In this document: piece after piece, positions 50,513 to 58,716 of the stretch
Layout: each line of letters opens with the position of its first letter
Numbering within the stretch: position 1 is the stretch's first letter
Source of the DNA: an uncultured Acidimicrobiales bacterium
Lineage (GTDB): Bacteria; Actinomycetota; Acidimicrobiia; Acidimicrobiales; Bin134
Assembly: GCA_951813555.1 (NCBI GenBank)
Contig: OX638344.1
Location: 3,745,526-3,809,525, forward strand
DNA: 64,000 nt
Direction of reading: 5' to 3'
Notes under the pieces: generated by a model
Told to the model about the DNA's origin: nothing
Seen by the model: the letters and a program-made list of their open reading frames with translations, nothing else
Databases searched by the model: none
Position numbers and translations under genes: made by a program

Positions 50513-51894
50513 GGGGCGAACTCCCCCATCGCGTCGATCAGCGCGGGGCGCATCGCCGCGACGATCTCATCGAACTGCTCTGGCCCGGCGATCAGCGGCG
50601 GGGAGAGCTGGATGACCGACTCCGCCCCGCGGGCCGCGGCCCGGCATGTGAGCCCGAGCGCGTACATCTGCCTGGTGAGGTATTTCGACACCTCTGCTGC
50701 GTGGGCCTGCGCTTTGACGGGGTCGGACGGGGCGTTGGCGTCGAGCTCGAGGGCGAAGAAGTAGCCGTCGCCGCGCAGGTCGGCCACGATGGGCAGGTCG
50801 CGCAGCGAGGCGAGCTTGGCCTTGAACTTCGCGGTGTTGTCGAGCACCCGGTTCGCCAGGTCCTCTTCTTCGATGATGTCGATGTTGGCCAACGCGACGG
50901 CCGCGGCGGCCGGGTGGCCTCCGAAGGTGAACCCATGGTTGAACTCCTGTTCGGCGGCGATGAACGGCTCGGCTATCTGGTCGCTGATCATCACGCCTCC
51001 GAGCGGCGCGTAGCCGGAGGTGAGGCCTTTGGCCATGGTGATCATGTCGGGCTTGTAGCCGAACCGGTCGGCGCCGAACATGTGGCCGAGCCGGCCGAAG
51101 CCGCATATCACCTCGTCGGACACCAGCAGCACTCCGTGATCGTCGCAGATCTCGCGCACCCGCTGGAAGTAGCCGTCGGGGGGGACGTAGCAGCCTCCCG
51201 AGTTCTGGACGGGCTCCAAGAACACCGCGGCGACGGTTTGGGGCCCCTCTCGGACGATTGCCCGCTCTATCTCCTCGGCGGCGCACAGGCACTCGCCGTC
51301 GTGGCCGCATTGGGCGCCGACTCGGTACTCGTCGGTGTGGGCGACTTTGACCGCGCCGGGGACGAGCGGCTCGAAGGCGTTGCGGATCGACGCCAGGCCG
51401 GTGATCGACAGCGCCCCCATGGAGGTGCCGTGGTAGGCGAGGTTGCGGCTGATCACCTTGTGGCGGGCTGGCTCGCCGACGGCGGCGAAGTACTGGCGGG
51501 CCAGCTTCCACGCGGACTCCACCGCCTCGCTACCGCCGCTGGTGAAATACACCCGGTTCAGGTCGCCCGGCGCGAGCTCGGCGAGGCGGGCGGCCAGCTC
51601 GACGCCGGGCGGATGGCCATAACCCCACAGTGGGAAGAACCCCAACCGGTTCATCTGGTAGTAGGCCGCCTCGGCCAGCTCGGTGCGGCCGTGGCCGATC
51701 TGGGTGGCGAACAAGCCCGCGAGCCCGTCCAGGAGGCGGTGGCCGGTTTCGTCCCACATGTAGCAGCCGTCGCCGCTCTCGATGACGGGGAGGGTGGCCG
51801 GCACGCTGAAGTGGCTCCACAGGTGCCGGCTGGCGATCTCTCCCCAGCCGCCCGGGCGTCTCCCCTGGTCGGGCTCGCGGTGTTCGGAGTTCAA
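50509..51894 (-). CDS. Class III (omega) aminotransferase
   Basis: The 461-residue PLP enzyme has YFTSGGSEAVESAWKLARQY, KVISRNLAYHGTSMGALSITG, VFLEPVQNSGGCYVPP, LLVSDEVICGFGRLGHMFG (Asp for the pyridine nitrogen) and the lysine loop ITMAKGLTSGYAPLGGVMI. It is close to beta-alanine/taurine:pyruvate and putrescine-type transaminases. The only plausible start near the previous stop is TTG at 51894, 8 nt after the binding-protein gene. In this operon it would deaminate the amine that the transporter brings in or that the hydrolase releases. Confidence 0.93.
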   Translation of the reverse strand: MNSEHREPDQGRRPGGWGEIASRHLWSHFSVPATLPVIESGDGCYMWDETGHRLLDGLAGLFATQIGHGRTELAEAAYYQMNRLGFFPLWGYGHPPGVELAARLAELAPGDLNRVYFTSGGSEAVESAWKLARQYFAAVGEPARHKVISRNLAYHGTSMGALSITGLASIRNAFEPLVPGAVKVAHTDEYRVGAQCGHDGECLCAAEEIERAIVREGPQTVAAVFLEPVQNSGGCYVPPDGYFQRVREICDDHGVLLVSDEVICGFGRLGHMFGADRFGYKPDMITMAKGLTSGYAPLGGVMISDQIAEPFIAAEQEFNHGFTFGGHPAAAAVALANIDIIEEEDLANRVLDNTAKFKAKLASLRDLPIVADLRGDGYFFALELDANAPSDPVKAQAHAAEVSKYLTRQMYALGLTCRAAARGAESVIQLSPPLIAGPEQFDEIVAAMRPALIDAMGEFAP

Positions 51895-51902
51895 CTTAGG
51901 GC

Positions 51903-53150
51903 CTATGACCGGAACGATGTCCAGAGGCGGTCGTAGAGGTCGATCGCCTCGATCGGGCACGACTCGACCGGCGCGGCGTACGACAGCTCCTGGGACCCGG
52001 GCACCACCATCGGGCTTGACGCCAGGTCGGTGTCGACGTAGGCGTCGCTTCCCACGATGGCGTTCCCGTAGGCGTTCCAGTTGGTGGCCTCGGCGATGTT
52101 GGCCGGGTCCATCATCCAGTTGATGAACACCAGCGCCTGGTCGAAGTTGGGCGCCCCGGTGGGCACGGCGAAGTTGTCCTGCCACAGGGTCAGCCCGTCG
52201 CTCGGGTAGACGTACACCAAATCGGGGTTCTCCAGCGACGACCGGTAGGCGGCGCCGTTCCACTCCATGTGGATGGAGTTCTCGCCGGCGGCCATGCGCT
52301 CGATGATCCCGTCGGAGTTGATCACCGACACCGCGGACTTGAATCCGTCAAGGAGCTCCTCGGCCAAGGCGTAGTCGCCCGGATCAGTCGAGCACGGCTC
52401 GGCGCCCACCGCCCGCAGCACGGCGTGGACCACCTCGACCTGGTCGTTCATCATCCCGATGGACCCGTGGGAGCCCTCGGGGACGGCGAAAAACTCGGCC
52501 CAGGAATCCGGCGGGTCGGGCACCTGGGAGGTGTCGACCGCTAAGCCCGTGGTGCCGTACAGATAGGGGGCGGTGTAGACGCGGCCCACGTCGAAGTACG
52601 GGTCCAAGAACGCCGGGTCGATATGGGCGGCGTTCTCCATGGCGTGCGCGTCGATGGGCTGGATCAGGTCCTGGTCGATGAGCAGCGGGATGATGTAGTC
52701 CGACGGCACGATCACGTCGTAGCCGGTGGCGCCCGCGGCCAGCGTGGCCAGCATCGTCTCGTTGGAGTCGTAGTTGCTCAAGTTGACCTTGATGCCAGTC
52801 TCGTCGGAGAACCGGGCGAGCAGGTCCTCGGAGATGTAGTCGGTCCAGTTGTACAGGTTCACCTCGCCGCCGATCTGCTCGTCAGCCTCGGCCGGCTCCT
52901 CTGGTTGAGGTGCGGCGTCCTCGCCGTCTGCCGCGTCTGAAGCGTCGGGCTCCTCTGGGGCGTCGGGCTCTGACGGTGCGGTCGTCGCGGCCGGCTCGGC
53001 TGTCTGCTCCGGTTGGGCGGGCTGGGCCGGCTGGGTGTCGTCGTCGTTGCCGCATGCCGCTGCGAACAAGGCGAGGACAATGAGGACGGGCAGCAGCAGG
53101 ATCCTGGTGAGCCGAGGAGCGGAGCCGCTCGGAGTGGTTGTGGTGTTCAT
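51903..53150 (-). CDS. Polyamine-type ABC transporter substrate-binding lipoprotein (PotD-like)
   Basis: The 415-residue protein has a lipoprotein signal ending LALFAAACG with the lipid-anchored Cys, a long Glu/Pro/Ala/Asp-rich linker, and a PotD-like domain: EVNLYNWTDYISEDLLARFSDETGIKVNLSNYDSNE, GYDVIVPSDYIIPLLI and LYGTTGLAVDTSQV, and the end FINWMMDPANIAEATNWNAY. PotD-type proteins bind spermidine or putrescine, though relatives bind other small cations or amino acids. The ATG at 53150 is chosen for GGAG 6 nt upstream. Confidence 0.93.
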   Translation of the reverse strand: MNTTTTPSGSAPRLTRILLLPVLIVLALFAAACGNDDDTQPAQPAQPEQTAEPAATTAPSEPDAPEEPDASDAADGEDAAPQPEEPAEADEQIGGEVNLYNWTDYISEDLLARFSDETGIKVNLSNYDSNETMLATLAAGATGYDVIVPSDYIIPLLIDQDLIQPIDAHAMENAAHIDPAFLDPYFDVGRVYTAPYLYGTTGLAVDTSQVPDPPDSWAEFFAVPEGSHGSIGMMNDQVEVVHAVLRAVGAEPCSTDPGDYALAEELLDGFKSAVSVINSDGIIERMAAGENSIHMEWNGAAYRSSLENPDLVYVYPSDGLTLWQDNFAVPTGAPNFDQALVFINWMMDPANIAEATNWNAYGNAIVGSDAYVDTDLASSPMVVPGSQELSYAAPVESCPIEAIDLYDRLWTSFRS

Positions 53151-53161
53151 GGGTTCTCCAT

Positions 53162-53956
53162 TCATTTTGGTTTTCTCCATTTGCCGGTTATGTACGAAGC
53201 GGTCAACACAGCGACTGTCACCAGCAAAAGGAGGGTGCTAACGGCGTTGATCAGCGGGCTCGCTCCCCTGCGGATGAGGCCGAACAAGAAGATGGGCAGC
53301 GTCGTCGACGTCGGCCCGGCCACGAAGGCCGAGATCAGGTAGTCGTCGAGGCTGATGATGAAGGCCAACAGCGCGCCAGAGACGATCCCGGGCACCAGCA
53401 GCGGGAGGGTGACCCTGCGGAACAGCCGGAAGCCGGACGCTCCCAGGTCGCTGGCGGCTTCGAACACGGCCGGGTCCAGCTCCGCCAGGCGGGCTCTGAT
53501 GGGCAGCAGGGCGAACGGGATGCAAAACGCAGTGTGGGCCAGCACCAGGGTGGTCATCCCCCTCTCGAAGTCCAACAGCACGAAAAACGACAGCGTGCCT
53601 ACGGCGGTGACGATCTCGGGGACCAAAAGCGGGGTCGACAAGAAGCCGACGGCGAGCGGCGAGCCGCGCCTGACCATGGCGACAATCCCCAGGGCGGCGA
53701 GCAGCGCCAGCGCAGTTCCCGCCGCCGACGCCGCCACGGCGACCCGCAACGAGACCCACACCGCGTCGCGGACGTCGCTGCGCTCGAGGACTTCCCGGTA
53801 CCACACCAGGCTGAAGCCCTCCCAGCGAGACACAATGGGCCCGCTGTTGAAGGAGTACGCCACCACGACCGCCAGCGGCGCGTACAAGAACGCGAACGCC
53901 AGACGGGCCGCGGGCCCGATGCCGGGGTAGCGGCGGGTGTCTGCCTGGCCGGTCAC
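53162..53956 (-). CDS. ABC transporter permease, PotC-like
   Basis: The 264-residue membrane protein has about six hydrophobic segments and the inner-membrane coupling loop EAASDLGASGFRLFRRVTLPLLVPGIVSGALLAF, the EAA motif of binding-protein-dependent permeases. FSLDDYLI-type residues (here IISLDDYLISAFVAGP) are characteristic of PotC. The GTG at 53956 overlaps the PotB stop (GTGA); longer frame upstream is not family-like. The binding-protein gene follows. Confidence 0.92.
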   Translation of the reverse strand: MTGQADTRRYPGIGPAARLAFAFLYAPLAVVVAYSFNSGPIVSRWEGFSLVWYREVLERSDVRDAVWVSLRVAVAASAAGTALALLAALGIVAMVRRGSPLAVGFLSTPLLVPEIVTAVGTLSFFVLLDFERGMTTLVLAHTAFCIPFALLPIRARLAELDPAVFEAASDLGASGFRLFRRVTLPLLVPGIVSGALLAFIISLDDYLISAFVAGPTSTTLPIFLFGLIRRGASPLINAVSTLLLLVTVAVLTASYITGKWRKPK

Positions 53957-54825
53957 GACAGCACCACACGGGCCTCGCGCGCCGCGCGGCGGGCCACCAC
54001 CAGCACAACTGTGACCACGACGAGCAACAAGATGGCCAGAGCCGATCCGAACGGCCAGTTGCGCGATGCGCCGAACTGCTGCTGGATCAAATTGGCGATC
54101 ATCAGCGAGCGCCCCCCGCCCAACAGCTCCGGCTGCAAGAACGCGCCTATCGCGGGGATGAACACCAGTAAACAGCCGGCGACCACTCCGGGGCGGACCG
54201 ACGGCCACACGATCTTCCGCAAGACCACGGCGGGGGTGGCGCCCAAGTCAAGGCCGGCCTCTGCTATGCGGTGATCGAAGCGCTCGGCGGCCGCGTAGAT
54301 CGGCAGGACCATGAACGGCAAGAACGTGTAGACCATGCCGACCAGAGTCGCCCCGCGTGTGTTGAGCATCCGCGGCAGGTCGATGCCTACCGCGTCGAAG
54401 CCCGATGCCAGCGGGCCGGTCTCGCGCAAGATCACGATCCAGGCGTAGGTGCGGACCAGGATGCTGGTCCAAAACGGGATGGTGACCGCCAAGACCAAAA
54501 GCGGCTGGAGGTGGCGGGGCCGGTTCGAGATCCACACCGCGGTCGGGAACCCGACGGCCAAAGCGACCAGCATCGTTGCCGCCGCGAGCAATATCGAGGA
54601 CCACATCACCTCCAGATACGTCGAGTCGAACCCGACATTGCCAGCGAAGTCCTCGGTCACCACCAGCCGCTCATATGCGTCGACGGTCAGACCGTCGCCG
54701 ACTCCGACACCGCCCGGGCCGCGGGTCCGCAGCGAGTACCAGACGATCACCACCATCGGCCCGCCGACCATGAACGCGATGAATCCCAGCGCAGGAGAAG
54801 CCAGCCACCGGGTCCCTACCCTCAC
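53953..54825 (-). CDS. ABC transporter permease, PotB-like
   Basis: The 290-residue protein has about six membrane segments and the EAA loop IAEAGLDLGATPAVVLRKIVWPSVRPGVVAGCLLVFIPAIGAF. TIPFWTSILVRTYAWIVIL and VYTFLPFMVLPIYAA are conserved PotB blocks. It pairs with the PotC-like permease to form the channel. Its ATG overlaps the stop of the ATPase gene and its stop overlaps the PotC start, so the proteins are translationally coupled. Confidence 0.93.
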   Translation of the reverse strand: MRVGTRWLASPALGFIAFMVGGPMVVIVWYSLRTRGPGGVGVGDGLTVDAYERLVVTEDFAGNVGFDSTYLEVMWSSILLAAATMLVALAVGFPTAVWISNRPRHLQPLLVLAVTIPFWTSILVRTYAWIVILRETGPLASGFDAVGIDLPRMLNTRGATLVGMVYTFLPFMVLPIYAAAERFDHRIAEAGLDLGATPAVVLRKIVWPSVRPGVVAGCLLVFIPAIGAFLQPELLGGGRSLMIANLIQQQFGASRNWPFGSALAILLLVVVTVVLVVARRAAREARVVLS

Positions 54826-55898
54826 GACGACAGCAGCCTCGTGTGCCGGGGGTCGATGCGCACAGCGACCCGCTCTCCGACCTCGGGAATCGCGTCTTGC
54901 GCGTCGGTCCTTACATTAATGAGGAGCCCCTCACCCATGTCGATGGCCACATGGACGTCCGCTCCGAGATAGGCGGCTTCGGCGACCACCCCGCGGAGTT
55001 CGCCGCCGGGATCGATCCTCACCCGCTCCGGGCGAACCGCCAACACCACCTGGTCTCCACCGGCGACAAGCGCCTCGTCTGCGCCAACAATCTCGGCTGC
55101 GACCAGCTTCCACTGGCCGGCCACAGTCACGGTCCCTGCGGCGTCGCGCTCGACAGGTAGAAGGTTCGTCTCGCCGATGAAGTCGGCCACGAATCTGGTC
55201 TCCGGCGACTCGTATACCTCCTGGGGGGTGCCGACCTGGACGATGCGGCCGTCGTTGAGCACCGCGATCCGGTCGCCGAGCGCCAGCGCCTCCTCCTGGT
55301 CGTGGGTGACGAACAAAAAAGCGATGCCAACAGAGCGCTGAATCCGCTTCAGCTCGGCCTGCATCTGGCGGCGCAGCTTCAAGTCCAAGGCGCCCAGCGG
55401 CTCGTCCAACAGCAGCACCTTCGGCTCCTTGACCAGGGCGCGGGCCAGCGCAACCCGCTGCTGCTGGCCGCCCGACAGCTGAGCGGGGGTGCGCTTGGCG
55501 AACCCTGACAGCTCAACAAGCTCCAACGCGTGGGCCACCCGTTGCCTGATCTCGGCCTTGGGCCGCCTCTCCATCTCAAGGCCGAAGGCGATATTGCGCT
55601 CCACGGTCAAGAAGGGGAACAGGGCATAGCTCTGGAAGACCGTGTTGACGGCCCGGCGAAACGGCGGCACGGTGTCCAGCCGCTCGCCGGCCAGGTCTAT
55701 CCGCCCCGAGTCGACGTCCTCGAGGCCGGCGATCGCCCGCAAAAGCGTGGTCTTTCCGCAGCCCGACGGGCCCAGCAACACGACGAACTCGCTGGTGCCC
55801 ACATCCAGCGACACGCCGTCGAGGGCGCGCACTGAGCCGCCCTCTGGCGCGGTGAACGTCTTGGAGACGTCTTGGATCCGAAGACCCTCAGCCACCAT
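54822..55898 (-). CDS. ABC transporter ATP-binding protein, PotA-like
   Basis: The 358-residue ATPase has Walker A LLGPSGCGKTTLLRAIAG, the Q-loop FQSYALFPFLTVERNIAFG, the signature AQLSGGQQQRVALARAL, Walker B VLLLDEPLGALD and the switch His in FVTHDQEEAL. A C-terminal regulatory TOBE region follows (about 290-358). It is the first gene of the six-gene operon. The palindrome at 55909-55925 lies only 11 nt upstream of its ATG. Confidence 0.95.
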   Translation of the reverse strand: MVAEGLRIQDVSKTFTAPEGGSVRALDGVSLDVGTSEFVVLLGPSGCGKTTLLRAIAGLEDVDSGRIDLAGERLDTVPPFRRAVNTVFQSYALFPFLTVERNIAFGLEMERRPKAEIRQRVAHALELVELSGFAKRTPAQLSGGQQQRVALARALVKEPKVLLLDEPLGALDLKLRRQMQAELKRIQRSVGIAFLFVTHDQEEALALGDRIAVLNDGRIVQVGTPQEVYESPETRFVADFIGETNLLPVERDAAGTVTVAGQWKLVAAEIVGADEALVAGGDQVVLAVRPERVRIDPGGELRGVVAEAAYLGADVHVAIDMGEGLLINVRTDAQDAIPEVGERVAVRIDPRHTRLLSS

Positions 55899-55908
55899 CC
55901 CCCCAATA

Positions 55909-55925
55909 AACGATCATTGATCGTT
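55909..55925. promoter_or_regulatory. Perfect palindrome, likely TetR operator
   Basis: AACGATCATTGATCGTT has 8-bp arms around one central base. It lies between the divergent potA-like and TetR genes, 11 nt before the ATPase start, so repressor bound here would block the transporter operon. Confidence 0.8.
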
Positions 55926-55992
55926 ATAGTAGGGAAGCCTCACTCGGAGCACAAGTGTCTCTTGCGGCTACCCGCCCATTGAGCCGCGGACG

Positions 55993-55998
55993 TAGCCT
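55993..55998 (+). promoter_or_regulatory. Candidate -10 hexamer for a leaderless transcript
   Basis: TAGCCT, 6 nt before the GTG start of the TetR gene, with no Shine-Dalgarno. Confidence 0.45.
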
Positions 55999-56004
55999 CT
56001 CGCT

Positions 56005-56613
56005 GTGGGCCGACCGTCCAAGCCGCTGCTCTCCAAGGGCATGATCGTCGACGCTGCCATGGCCATCGTCGACGAGAGCGGAATACCGGCCATGACCACC
56101 CGCGCCATCGCCAAGCGCCTCGGCGTGGGCCAGGCATCCCTCTACAACCACATCTCCAGCCGAGAAGAAATCCTCGACCTCCTCAACGCCAGAATCCTCG
56201 CCAGCGTCGACCTCACACCGCTCGACCACCCCGACTGGACCGAAGCCATCTACGGCGGCACCCTCGCCTTCCTCGCCGCCCTCCAAGAGCACCCCAACAT
56301 GATGGGAACCCTCGCCACCCGCCCCGCCAGGACAGACCCGTCGCTCGCCTATTACGAGCGGATGCACGAACGCCTAAGGGGCGCCGGCCTCTCCGCGCAA
56401 GACTCAGCCCGTTTCCTGTTCGCCATCGACGACTACTGCATCGGAGCCGCCCTCAACACCGAAGTCGACGTCGAGATCAACCAACGCCAAGACAAATTCC
56501 CCCTCGTCACCGAGGCCATGGAAGCAGGCCGCCCCGCCGACCACCACCAAGCCACCCTGCGCCTGCTGCTCAACGGCCTCATCGCCACCGTCGACATCCC
56601 CTCAGCGGAGTAG
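56005..56613 (+). CDS. TetR-family transcription regulator
   Basis: The 202-residue protein has the TetR N-terminal DNA-binding region VDAAMAIVDESGIPAMTTRAIAKRLGVGQASLYNHISSREEILDLL, with its helix-turn-helix at about residues 30-55, and a C-terminal ligand-binding region of TetR_C type. It is divergent from the ABC/aminotransferase/hydrolase operon and separated from it by a perfect palindrome, so it most likely represses that operon until the transported compound or a product binds. GTG start with a -10-like hexamer 6 nt upstream. Confidence 0.93.
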   Translation: MGRPSKPLLSKGMIVDAAMAIVDESGIPAMTTRAIAKRLGVGQASLYNHISSREEILDLLNARILASVDLTPLDHPDWTEAIYGGTLAFLAALQEHPNMMGTLATRPARTDPSLAYYERMHERLRGAGLSAQDSARFLFAIDDYCIGAALNTEVDVEINQRQDKFPLVTEAMEAGRPADHHQATLRLLLNGLIATVDIPSAE

Positions 56614-56783
56614 ACCTCCCCCATGCCCTCCATGTAGAGGAGGGCAACAGCGACGCGGTCGTCAAGGTATCCGTCCGCATAGGGGGACTCCGCGTGGGTG
56701 AAGCCATATTGGTCCCATTACTTCTGGATAGGCTGCCAAATCCCCTTAGGCTGGCCCCGCCAAAACGGAGGATCGAAGAGGCA

Positions 56784-57167
56784 ATGAAGGAACAAGACGT
56801 TCAGAATTGGCTAGACGAGTATGGCCGTGCCTGGATGAATGGCGACCCGGACCATGTGGTGACCCTGTTTTCCGACACCGCCACTTATCGAGAGACGCCC
56901 TTCGATAATCCGATGAGAGGACGACACGAAATCCGAGAATATTGGCAGAATGGCGCAGCAGAGGCGCAAGAAAACGTTGAGTTCACGTCGCAGGTTTGGG
57001 CGGTCAAAAACGACACCGCGATTGCCGGATGGCAAGCTCGTTTTGCTCGAAAGGTCTCCGGGACGCGGATCGAACTCGACGGAATATTCAGACTTGCATT
57101 CTCCGAGGAGCAAGGCACCCTTCGATGCACGATCCTCGAAGAGTGGTGGCATAGCAAAGAATCCTGA
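56784..57167 (+). CDS. SnoaL-like (NTF2-fold) protein
   Basis: The 127-residue protein shows the SnoaL/DUF4440 pattern: WLDEYGRAWMNGDPDHVVTLFSDTATYRETPFDNPMRGRHEIREYW, followed by a beta-sheet with GIFRLAFSEEQGTLRCTILEEWWH. NTF2-fold proteins of this kind are enzymes or ligand-binding proteins of many types; no substrate can be assigned. The ATG at 56784 has GAAGAG upstream and begins where the family does. It is followed by an acetyltransferase gene 18 nt later. Confidence 0.83.
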   Translation: MKEQDVQNWLDEYGRAWMNGDPDHVVTLFSDTATYRETPFDNPMRGRHEIREYWQNGAAEAQENVEFTSQVWAVKNDTAIAGWQARFARKVSGTRIELDGIFRLAFSEEQGTLRCTILEEWWHSKES

Positions 57168-57185
57168 GTTGGTAGCGTCGGGAGC

Positions 57186-57662
57186 GTGGGAGGCAACCCT
57201 GCTGTCGAGATCCGCCAGGCAGTGGGAGCAGATGAATCCGGTGTGCGCGCCTGTGTCGACGCGGCCTATGACCCGTATGTCGAGCGAATGGGCAAACCGC
57301 CAGCACCCATGCTCGATGACTACACGAACCTGATCAATAGCGAGGTTGTCTACATCGCCACCCTCGATGACCAGCTCGTGGGACTCATCGTGCTGTGGCC
57401 AAAGGAGGACCACCTCTACGTCGACAACGTTGCCGTCCTCCCCGAAGCACAGGGCGCCGGAGTCGGGGCCGCCCTCTTAGGCTTTGCCGATCTCCAGGCT
57501 CAGCGAGCTGGCCTGAACGAGATCCGCCTCTACACAAACGAGAAGATGGCCGAGAACATCCACTACTACCCACAAATGGGATTCCGCGAGACCCATCGCG
57601 CCACCGATGCCGGCTACCAACGCGTCTACTACTCACGCATCCTCGATCCCCAACAGACATAG
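57186..57662 (+). CDS. GNAT-family N-acetyltransferase
   Basis: The 158-residue protein has an acetyl-CoA binding motif, LYVDNVAVLPEAQGAGVGAALLGFAD, where QGAGVG is the motif A pyrophosphate loop, followed by IRLYTNEKMAENIHYYPQMGF, motif B. Substrates range from small amines to proteins and are not predictable. The GTG start has TAGCGT 7 nt upstream and GGGAG within the gap, so it may use either signal. The gene lies just after the SnoaL-like gene. Confidence 0.9.
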   Translation: MGGNPAVEIRQAVGADESGVRACVDAAYDPYVERMGKPPAPMLDDYTNLINSEVVYIATLDDQLVGLIVLWPKEDHLYVDNVAVLPEAQGAGVGAALLGFADLQAQRAGLNEIRLYTNEKMAENIHYYPQMGFRETHRATDAGYQRVYYSRILDPQQT

Positions 57663-57984
57663 CGCAACCTGGGATGCCTCTCTAGGGGGGCGTTTGAACA
57701 TCTCTGGGAATTGAGCAGCCTGCGTGATGCCTAGTTAGGTTCAAACTGATACCTACACCAACTGTGGGACACGACGTGGTACCACCAAGACACGGGCCGT
57801 CCAAAACAGGCCCTAACCAATGACCATCCCATCTACCCCGGTTCCCTGTAGAGGAGTCGAGCCACTTGGCCCATTAGCGCCCCTGTGCATTGAGTAACTC
57901 TTCAAGCGCTTACTCTCCCGCCTCCAGCATGAGCAGCTGCATCAGCAAGAAATCAGAGTGATTCCCCAGGCTTTAGCCGGGTTC
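57663..57984. other. Intergenic space without a recognised feature
   Basis: About 320 bp between a forward gene and a reverse operon end. I see no gene, tRNA, repeat or clear terminator hairpin with a T-tract here. Base composition is less GC-rich than the coding regions. Confidence 0.5.
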
Positions 57985-58707
57985 TCATGGACCACCCCAG
58001 GGTTGGCGAGCCAGGACGATTCCGCTGACCGACTCGGCTCCCCACAGCCGCAGCTGTTGGGCTACAGCATTGAGTTGGAGACCAGTAGTGCAGATGTCGT
58101 CGTAAACCACGACCTGTTTCCCGTCAACGAGGTCTGGCCGCAACAGCCGAAGAGCACTGACGTGTTGAACGGCTGCCTGCCGTTTTTCGGCGAGGGCTCC
58201 TCCAGCCGACTGCGGTGTGGCCCCAGGTTTGTCGAATGCAGGATCGTCGGTGTTGTCGAATGGCCACCTATCCAAGAAATCCTGGACCTTCGCGGACTTC
58301 AGAACTCGACCTGTGTGATCCCGGTCGGTGCCTGACGGGTTGGCCACGATCAAGTCGACGCCTGCAAGGTCCCAATGGGTTTCGAGATGGCCGAGCAAAA
58401 GGCGGGCGAAGATCTGAGCCCAGCCGTACTTGTGCTCGTACTTGTACCGATGAACAATTTGAGGAAGCGGGTCGACGAAAAGAGTTATGGCCTCAATCCG
58501 CTCGATGAAGATCTTGCCTTCTTGGCCATTGCACAGCCGGTTGCGGCACCAGTCTCCTTCCCGCTCTTGAGAGCAGATCGGGCAGGGGTCAGTGATTGAA
58601 CTCAGCGATTCCGATGCGCAAGGGACGCATACCCACCACGGGCCGTGCTGGACGTAAGGGCAGAATTCGCAGTTGGGAAAGTCTTCGCGGTCCACGGGCT
58701 TGGGCAC
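57985..58707 (-). CDS. ComF-like phosphoribosyltransferase, ShosT-like
   Basis: The 240-residue protein has eight N-terminal Cys in pairs (residues 13/16, 27/30, 42/45, 54/59), a zinc-ribbon region as in ComF, and the PRPP-binding loop VVVYDDICTTG at about 199-209. The usual ComF motif RGFNQ is absent; VDLIVANPSG takes its place. It begins with GTG 9 nt after the DprA-like gene. A phosphoribosyltransferase paired with a DprA-like protein is the composition of ShosTA, a toxin-antitoxin and anti-phage system in which ShosT is the toxin. Competence genes such as comEA or comEC are not near. Confidence 0.8.
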   Translation of the reverse strand: MPKPVDREDFPNCEFCPYVQHGPWWVCVPCASESLSSITDPCPICSQEREGDWCRNRLCNGQEGKIFIERIEAITLFVDPLPQIVHRYKYEHKYGWAQIFARLLLGHLETHWDLAGVDLIVANPSGTDRDHTGRVLKSAKVQDFLDRWPFDNTDDPAFDKPGATPQSAGGALAEKRQAAVQHVSALRLLRPDLVDGKQVVVYDDICTTGLQLNAVAQQLRLWGAESVSGIVLARQPWGGP

Positions 58708-58716
58708 AGGTCTGCG

